This document shows positions 56,497 to 64,000 of a DNA stretch of 64,000 nt, in pieces. A program made the translations under genes and the position numbers. The DNA comes from Acanthochromis polyacanthus (Eukaryota; Chordata; Actinopteri; Pomacentridae). Location of the stretch: the NCBI RefSeq assembly GCF_021347895.1, contig NC_067113.1:8289489-8353488 (forward strand), in the 5' to 3' direction. Numbering within the stretch: the stretch's first letter is position 1; every line of letters begins with the position of its first letter. The notes beneath the pieces were generated by a model. It saw only the letters and a list, made by a program, of their open reading frames with translations. It was not told the DNA's origin and ran no database searches.

Positions 56497-57399
56497 CAGG
56501 GAGTCATCAACTTAATTCAGAGTTCCATTCCTAAAAACTGACAATTGTAAGTAGATTTTCGCTGTAAGTCAGAACTCAGGAGAAAATGTAAACAATGCCG
56601 TTATGTGCATCACAATATCAATCAGTTCTTTATGAATGCCATGAATACCAACAATTTTCATGCATGTGTGAGTCATTTTACAAGAAGATAAAAGAATATG
56701 TTCCACTGTTTTTACAACTTGATCTAATAATGCTGATGTTCGTCGCTGTTTCGACCTGTTCCGAGCATTTTACATCTAATTTCACTTCCATGGTGTGTTG
56801 CCCGTAAGGCAGAACTATTGATGTACTTTTATATTGAAAAAGCCTTTATTTTGAAGTTTTCTGTTGACAGTTGTCACTTCCTATTTTGATGTTTAGCTTT
56901 ACACACATACGATGCATGGCTGTCTACTTCTAAGCGCCACAGAGGCTATGTCGTAAGTAATTATATTCATTTTGACCGACTGGTTAAGTTAAAAGGATTT
57001 ATTTACATGTATTTATGTTGCTTTATTCTTTTTTTTTTTTTTTTTGCAATTCTCACTATGTAATGTGTATCAAGCATCACGGTGAAGAAGTGAAGTTTGC
57101 TACGACTTATTTTGCAAGCATTAGTTTAACTAGTTACACAGCTGCAGCTTTTACCATCACCATTTTCTTTGCCATCAGAAGAGTATGACTTATGCTTGGG
57201 AGCCATAATAAAGGGCAAAAAGTCAGTGAATGTAGCACAATCTGAGGTGGCCTACAACCTGCGAATGTAAACAAAACTGTCTTATAGCGTCACGTGACGA
57301 CGTAGGCGTCTGCGTTGCTCATCAACTAGCTGCACATAACCAGTTCTGACGTAAGACAAAATGCCGTAGGTCGAAGACGTTGTAAACCAAGGACCCCTG
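56497..57399 (-). mobile_element. Tigger/pogo-like element remnant with TA target duplication
   Basis: TA flanks at 56495-56496 and 57400-57401. The ends are CAGGGAGTCATCAACTT and, reversed, CAGGGGTCCTTGGTTTAC. Inside, TAAGTAGATTTTCGCTGTAA and AGGTCGAAGACGTTGTAAAC are typical of this repeat type in vertebrates. On the minus strand from 57206 a short frame starts MAPKHKSYSSDGKENGDGK, resembling the basic N-terminus of Tigger-type transposases, but it ends quickly. The length of 903 bp is far below an autonomous element. Confidence 0.6.
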
Positions 57400-57400
57400 T

Positions 57401-57446
57401 AACAATAATAATAATAATAACAATAATAATAATAGCAACAATAATG
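57401..57446. repeat. (AAT)n-rich simple repeat
   Basis: Imperfect AAT/AAC trinucleotide run directly after the Tigger-like element. Confidence 0.9.
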
Positions 57447-60400
57447 CAGCAAACAAGAGCACCTTAGCAAGGTATTCTTTTAAAAAATAGGTAAATGTTC
57501 TGGTGGATCAACTTGCTGGAAAATGTACACTACATCATCACTCAGCCCTGGTTGAGGCCCTTTAAATCCACTGGGTGAGTTCTCTGCTCTGTCCAAGGCC
57601 AAAGCAATAAACATTTGTTTCCTGCAGTGACCAGCCAAAAGCCATCACTGTTAGAAAGTCTCCTTCTTGGAGCAAGGCTGTCTGGCTGAAGAGAATGAAG
57701 GGGTGAGATGGAGATCAAGAAAGACAAGAGAACAGGAAAAGACGGGAAAGGGCACTGGAGAATGGGAATGTGGAGGATGGGTTCCTACTGGGAAGGTAAA
57801 ATAGATAGTGGAATGAGGTGATGGAGAAATGGGATTCTGGAGGGGAAGAGGTCATTGAGAAATTGGCACAAACAGAAGAGAGAGGACTTAAAGATCGGCT
57901 GTGATAAGATACAGAGAGAGTAAAATGAAATACGGCTGGAAAACATGGAACTAGGGGAAGTGTTCAGTAAGACAAGTAGATTTGCTTTAAGGTCTTGGAG
58001 TGGTATAATGGAATGTCATCCATCTATACCAGCCTTCAGGGACTTCATCAAATTGTATCAACAAATGCAGATTGGGACTCATTTGGACCATACATTAGCT
58101 TCAGCGTGCCAGGACAGAATGAGAACTAGCAGCTGTCTTGCTTTAAGGTCTTCCATCACTTTGCGTGCGCCTGATCCATCTACAGAAGTAAAGAAAATTA
58201 TTGTTGGTGACAGTGTGGCCCCTGTAGAAAAATGACTTTGCCTAGCTTCACTAAATATTAGTTCTTCAGCTTGCCCAGCTTGCTGTTTAAACACTGTGAT
58301 CCACAGGGTGAAGCCATAGTATAGCTATTTCCTTTTTAACTCATATTCTTTTTCTCATTTGTGAATTCTCTGAAGTACACAATTTCCAATCTTGAAAAAA
58401 AAAAAAACTCTCTCTTGTGGTGCAACAGGCAATTTGCCATAATGCCATGAAACAAAGCAGTGTAAATGTGTACAATTTACACAAATTGCAGCAGCTGAAG
58501 TGTGTCATTTCCTGACATAAATTGCAGTAAAGAATATCTGTGTGATACTCACATTTAGATGAATAGCTGCAGATTCTATTACACCGCCACCACTTGGAAA
58601 CTACATTAGAGGTCCTTTGCTGCAAACGTGGTGAATTGGTGTCTGGGTGACTCGCCGCTGATGGGTGCTACACGTATGGCCATCCTTATGGTGTCTGAGC
58701 AGAAACACAGCAGTGCAGGGAAATGGGGCACGGTGGCAGCAGCAGTGCACAACACTCAGCTCAGCAGGCAGATTGCAGAACAGCTGCTAAGAGCAATTTG
58801 TTTGACAAGTCAGATTGTTGAGGCTGGCGAGAAGGGCAACAGGAATGCCTTACCTAGTGACTCTCACCAAGGATTTAGTCTCCGCTGTGGAGCCTACAGA
58901 TTCTGTCCTTGCCTCGCATCAAACAGTGTTCAGATGGTGGTGGTTAAGGCCTGGCGAGAGACTGGTGCCAGGAGATGTGACGCGGCAGTATCCTGAGTGC
59001 TGGACAGTGTGCTCACTTCCCGCCAAGGGATACCCACCGCTGTTGCCAAGGGCAGGGGGAAGTTAGCTGGGCATGCTTCAGTAAACACTTAGTTTGATTC
59101 AAATGCACAAAGGGAGGAGTGTTGTGTGTTGTGTCCTTGAGCAGCTTTCTTCAAACAGACTCTGTGATTGTTTTAATGTGTCACTGGTGGGATAAAGGCT
59201 CAGCACTCTCTTTTTTCATTAGGGATTCTCGATGCTGGATAAGCATTTGGTGCCATGGTGGCACATGAACATTTGCCATGTCTTTGTCTGTGTAACACTC
59301 TTGATGAATTGCAGAGGATAACTGGCGCGTGAGCGAGATATATGGTTGTGTAAAGAATCAATTTAGCACATTTCTAAAGCCCTACATCTGCATGTTGTTT
59401 ACTCTCAAATTCTTGCTGATGGTAAGTAAACAGCCAGCTTTGTAAACACACAAAACATAAATCATGCACCCAAACACATTTTAGAACAAATGTGGGTGAT
59501 TAATTCTTCTCATTTTGCTAGACTTCAAAACATGGAGCACATATTGAAATTCATTTGCCAGCAACTTATACTCAACTACTGAGATGCCCCGCATTTCTAC
59601 GATTTATTATCATTTATAATTAATTTTTGAATATTAAATAAGCATGCATTTCCCCCCTGTGCCTCTGGGGTCTTATGTCAGAATATGACTGAAGCTATTC
59701 AATTTAATAAGGTTAATGTCAATAGGCTTTAAACACAGTTAAGTGTTAAATAATGCAGGGAAAAATGAAATTATGGTTACTGTAAATGAGGTTCTGAGCT
59801 AAGGTTTTATTTAACTGATAGTTTATAATGATGAAGCTGGATATTTTATTTCATAAGTGGTGATTTGAAACTTGCGTACTCTCTTCAAAAAGACAATAAT
59901 CGGCGTTAAATGCTTTCTATACCATGCAGTCTATCAATCCACACATTCCTGAGCTGACACTGCAATGAAAGCTTGACATGCACAGACTGTGGAATAGATG
60001 CACTGCAGCCGGAAAACACAACGAGATAAAATGATGGAGAGCGAGACGGGAGGAAAAATAAACATTGCCTCACAGAAGGACATCTGGGTGTTTTATTTTT
60101 ACCTCAACTGACCTGACTGAGCTGTACTTTTGTATGCAGATTTAGTGCAAATTGAAGCTCAGCGTATCACCAGGATAAATGCACTGAGGAGATAGATGGG
60201 AGATGGATTAGTCAATGAAGATAGTGGGAACCAACAAAGCAAGGGCAATTCACACTCGGAGCCTTCTGTGTTATGTGTTTGTCTACAATCGCAGAGTTTA
60301 TTGATGGTTAGACTTTTCACATATAATGTGATAAAAGTGGTTTCTTTCAGTTGCCACAATGTAAATTTTTCCCATAATGTGATGTCTCTGCAGAGCACTC

Positions 60401-63354
60401 AGAGAAATACTGAGTCTAATAGTCCCTCATCAGCTACTTTGAAAAATGTGTGCTTTAGCCTTAGAGACCACAAATTATAACAATAGATCACCCAAAGTTT
60501 TTGTGAAGAATGTGTTGACAGCGCTGTGTAGGGGGGCTTTAAAGAGTATTCTGATTGTGTGAGTTTTCTGATGTAGCTCTTCTTGTATTTTTGGAACTTT
60601 GGGAGGATATTGATTTTGATTGGCTTCAAAGTTGGTCTTGCAAGTCTGAAAAAATCCCTAAGAGGCTCTCTGACACCCAGGTCCAAGTCTTTACCCTTTC
60701 TCATTTAGGGTATTAGGAGGTTCAAGGTTCCCACAGCACTAATAGGGTCACCATTTATCCTCTGTCAGCCCAGTAATTGAAGAGAGTTTAAAGCAAAGCA
60801 TTCTGCTCTTCAGCCTGGTATGTTGAGCCATATTATGACAGACCAGCACCACTAACTTTGATGATATGCTTTTGATTATGCACATTTGTGTTTGTGTCCT
60901 CGCTTTAGATGTGCCAGTTTGAATGTGTAGCACAGCGTGACTGTGACTGAGGGTGTTCCTCAGTCTCTCTTTGTCCCAATGTGCTGCTTTTTCCAGCAGA
61001 CGTTGTGTTGACGAACATGTGTTCACACCTACCTCGTCACCATCCTGGGTCGTGACATGGCAGTGCACCTCAAAAGACGACGTTTCCCTTCATTTTTTTC
61101 CTCTTGACTCCTCTCTGGCTTGTGGGCCGTGCTGGCAGCTGTCAGGCACAGAGTGGCATGCAGCGAGACATCAGACGTCCTGGCACTTTGCCCTCTCTCT
61201 GTGACAGCGGCTGACTGACGATGGCTGCCAGCCTGACAGTCTTTTACCCAGCTTCCTCGTGTCCTGGGTTCCAAATGTTATCATTACTGCAAGGAGGGAT
61301 GTCATCATTTTCTCCCCTTGGAACATGGAAGCACTCCCAGCGAAAGTGGCAGCAGTGCAGTGGCATTCAGCGTTGTGTGAATGACAAGATATTATAGCAG
61401 CTGTAGCGACAATGGTTCATGCACACCAGGGGCCATAAAAGTGATTCATATGCTGTCTCCCTCTGTTTCTAAGACAAATCTACAATTATATGACTCAACC
61501 TTCAATGCCCTTTAGTTAGGAAATGAGCTAATGCCTGGAGACGGATTTTGCCATTTTAAAAAGGGAAAGAAAGCTGGAATTTACAGGTGAGAGGGAAGAA
61601 TCGTGAAAATAATGGTTAGGAAAATCTTTAAAGGGAATTGCTTTCTCTCAGACAGGCAGCATAACCGAGGCCAGCCTTCATACCAGCCAATCAGGCATTA
61701 ATTCAGCTGTCAATATGGCCTTAATCACTGAACTTGAGTCTAGGTCGCTTTTCTGTTCCCAAAAATGCCAAAATTACAAATGAACCCCTCAAACCTCACG
61801 CTTTACCGGAGGGAGAGAGGCAGAGAGAGCACATATAGGGAATATCCGATGTAATAGTCAATAGTGGCTCAGAAATGAAGATGGACGAGGTGTGAATGCT
61901 GCATGCTGGGAGAAGATGTTCAAAGTGATTACCGCATGAATAAAGGAGTCGAGGAAGGCAGCTCACTGCCACAAATAAAGCAGTTCAGCTCTGGGACAGG
62001 CCTGTATCAGATTAATGGCAAAAGGAGGGACAACAACTCTGATTATTATTTCCCCTGCCCTCCTCTCCATTTGTCCACTTTGCTCTCCTGGGTCTGAGTC
62101 ACAGAGCAGACTACCAACGTCTGTGATTACCTGCTTTCAATTTGCTCGTCTTTCCATTGTGCTGCAGGTGCACCGGCCCATCAGTCAAACACACACACGG
62201 GACTGCAGAGCACCTTTTCTTTTGTTGACTGCAACCAGATAAAAATTGCCACCTGAGGAAATTAAATTCTCTGGTGTGGATGGACTTCGATGTTTTTTTT
62301 TTTTTTTAAGATAATGTTGGACACTTTGTATGTGTTGCCATAGTGTAGCATGGTTATTTTAACAGCCTCCTCAATCAAAAGGCAGCATGGGAGGCAGGGA
62401 AGGACACTTGTCACTCTTTAAGTCCCTTTACATTGGTTGAAATATCGGTCTGCTTGCACATGGATAAATGTAGGAGTATGCATGCACACACCCAGATACT
62501 CAAACCCTCACTGACTTTGACTGACATTCACACATGCATGCTTACACACACACAGCGCTTCACTCCTCCTTTTCTTTCTCTTGCTCACTCTCACTCTCTC
62601 TCTCTCAAATATCCACACACACTCGAGCTGTGTTTGCTATGAGCAGAAGAAGAGCACAAAAAAGATGAAAAATGAGCCAAATAATGTCAGGCCGAAGGCA
62701 GCACCTATCAAATGCATCAATGGGTCTAAGGTGTGCAAGGACGGAGTGGAGGTTTTATGACTGCTGCTGAACATAAATACAAGCTGCGAGTCTGTAGTGG
62801 AAGGATGTCTGTGAGGCAAAAAATAAAGTAAAAATTGCACATTTTGCAGAAAATAAATGTAAATGCTTTGAAGCCAAATTCAGGCTGAGTTCTATCAGTT
62901 GTTTTTTTTTTTTATCTGCATCCAAAACTCTCACTGAATAATATCCTTTAAAGTGGGTATCTATTTCGCTGTACACAAACCAGACATCACATGGTTGGAT
63001 TAACCTGCTGGGGTTCCTTACTAACACCCACCCTTCATCCCACTCCCTCTGTGCAATGTGTACAGGGTTTCTCCTGGGCCCAGTGCTGATTTGACTGAAC
63101 ATGCTGATTTAGGATTATGCAAAATATGTGCAAAAAAACCTGACATAATGAAGGCTTTAAAAACAACAAACAACAAAAGGGCTCAGGATTAGGTAGTAAA
63201 ACAGGGCTTGGCTTAACATCCTTATCATTTCAGTTGGTGCATTATTATACAGGGTATACCGTACACAAGTACAGTGCAGTGTGTGAGAAGAAACTACGAT
63301 AGCTCCAATTCCATCACATTATTACTTATAGCTACTGCTTATTCTGTAGGTAAC
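57447..63354. other. No supported gene or repeat
   Basis: 5.9 kb with only short frames (up to 122 codons at 58628-58996) lacking motifs. A CA-rich and CT-rich stretch is at 62485-62620 and a T-run at 62293-62307. Repeat-poor compared with the rest of the window. Confidence 0.45.
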
Positions 63355-63698
63355 TACACTACTGTTCAAAAGTTTGTGTTCAACTCAGACAATTTCATGT
63401 TTTCCATCAAAATTCACACTTTTATCCATGTGCTAACATAACTGCACAAGGGCTTTCTAATCATCAGTTAGCCTTTCAACACCATTAGCTAACACAATGT
63501 AGCATTAGAACACAGGAGTGATGGTTGCTGGAAATGTTCCTCTGTACCCCTATGGAGATATTCCATTAAAAATCAGCTGTAACAATGTCTAGACTGGATT
63601 TCTGATTCATTTAATGCAATCTTCATTGAATAAAACTGCCTTTGTTTCAACAAAAGAGGACATTTTTAAGTGACCCCAAACTTTTGAGCAGTAGTGTA
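63355..63698 (+). mobile_element. Tc1-type MITE family M, copy 7
   Basis: TACACTACTGTTCAAAAGTT at the left and GACCCCAAACTTTTGAGCAG plus TAGTGTA at the right give the best-preserved ends of the family. Confidence 0.92.
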
Positions 63699-64000
63699 TA
63701 TTAACGTAAATATAGGCCTTTTCAGATATATGTGACATCTCTGGCTTCATCAGTCTGTTGAAGAGATTGCATTCTGTCATTCAAATATAGGTCACTTTTA
63801 CATTAATGGTTTCAGAAGTACTCCCAAAAGGAACAAAGTGATGTGTAAAGCATAACAGGCTAATGCACTAACAAACCAAAGACTAAATATTAGCTAATAT
63901 CAGCTTATTAAACTGGTCCAAAAAACTAAAAGCCTTAGTTATTTATGAATTCCATAATCACTAAAAATTTGGTCCATGTGTGACGATAATCGGACAATTG
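63699..64000. other. No recognisable feature
   Basis: AT-rich sequence to the end of the window; nothing recognised. Confidence 0.4.

Noticed and set aside
58628..58996. 122-codon frame as a possible gene
   Set aside because: No motif or exon context, and another frame overlaps it; judged to be chance.

Overview
This window looks like non-coding nuclear DNA from a teleost fish. The basis is repeat content: Tc1-type DD34E transposons, hAT elements with TAGGG-type ends, an L2-clade LINE tail, a tRNA-derived SINE with an ATGG-repeat tail, a roughly 350 bp Tc1-like MITE present seven times, and several long (CA)n/(GT)n arrays. Species is not assigned. I find no complete host gene, no rRNA or functional tRNA gene, no CRISPR and no bacterial-style operon. 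The only substantial reading frames are two decayed Tc1 transposases, small hAT-derived frames, and a short coding-like frame shared by two repeat copies near 8.6 and 35.1 kb. 

Layout. 0-5.4 kb: an unclassified dispersed repeat with a SINE in it, a truncated L2 LINE, a hAT element with a long-inverted-repeat (foldback) element nested inside, a copy of dispersed repeat family G, and two copies of a local duplicate. 5.4-8 kb: AT-rich, repeat-poor sequence with many TAAT cores, a candidate conserved non-coding block. 8-9.4 kb: two MITEs flanking a segment (A+B) that recurs, rearranged and inverted, at 35-36 kb. 9.4-15 kb: quiet. 15-19.6 kb: one MITE and two complete Tc1-type transposons, the second sitting inside an old G repeat. 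19.6-25.7 kb: quiet. 25.7-29.8 kb: a truncated hAT copy, the dispersed repeat with a Tigger-like insertion, and a second foldback element. 29.8-40.3 kb: microsatellites, two full SINEs and two MITEs, one split by a LINE end. 43.3-44.5 kb: a reverse-oriented hAT with a 5'-truncated SINE inside. 46.7-49.9 kb: LINE tail, CA array, a 52 bp-armed hairpin, an old SINE, a tRNA-type SINE and a hAT copy. 51.6-57.4 kb: MITE, two CA arrays around a third foldback element, and a Tigger-like element. 57.4-64 kb: quiet apart from one MITE. 

How the parts relate. The window is a record of layered insertions, and target duplications fix several of them: 12 bp and 11 bp around SINEs, 8 bp around hATs, TA around Tc1 and Tigger-like elements. 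I did not find a recognisable new biological system. The best leads are the rearranged inverted duplication that carries a coding-like frame (8 kb versus 35 kb), three unrelated foldback elements that each enclose telomere-like CCCTAA tracts, the strong hairpin at 47.2 kb, and a possible unannotated exon at 28.7-28.9 kb on the minus strand. Family names rest on motif recognition only; no database search was possible.
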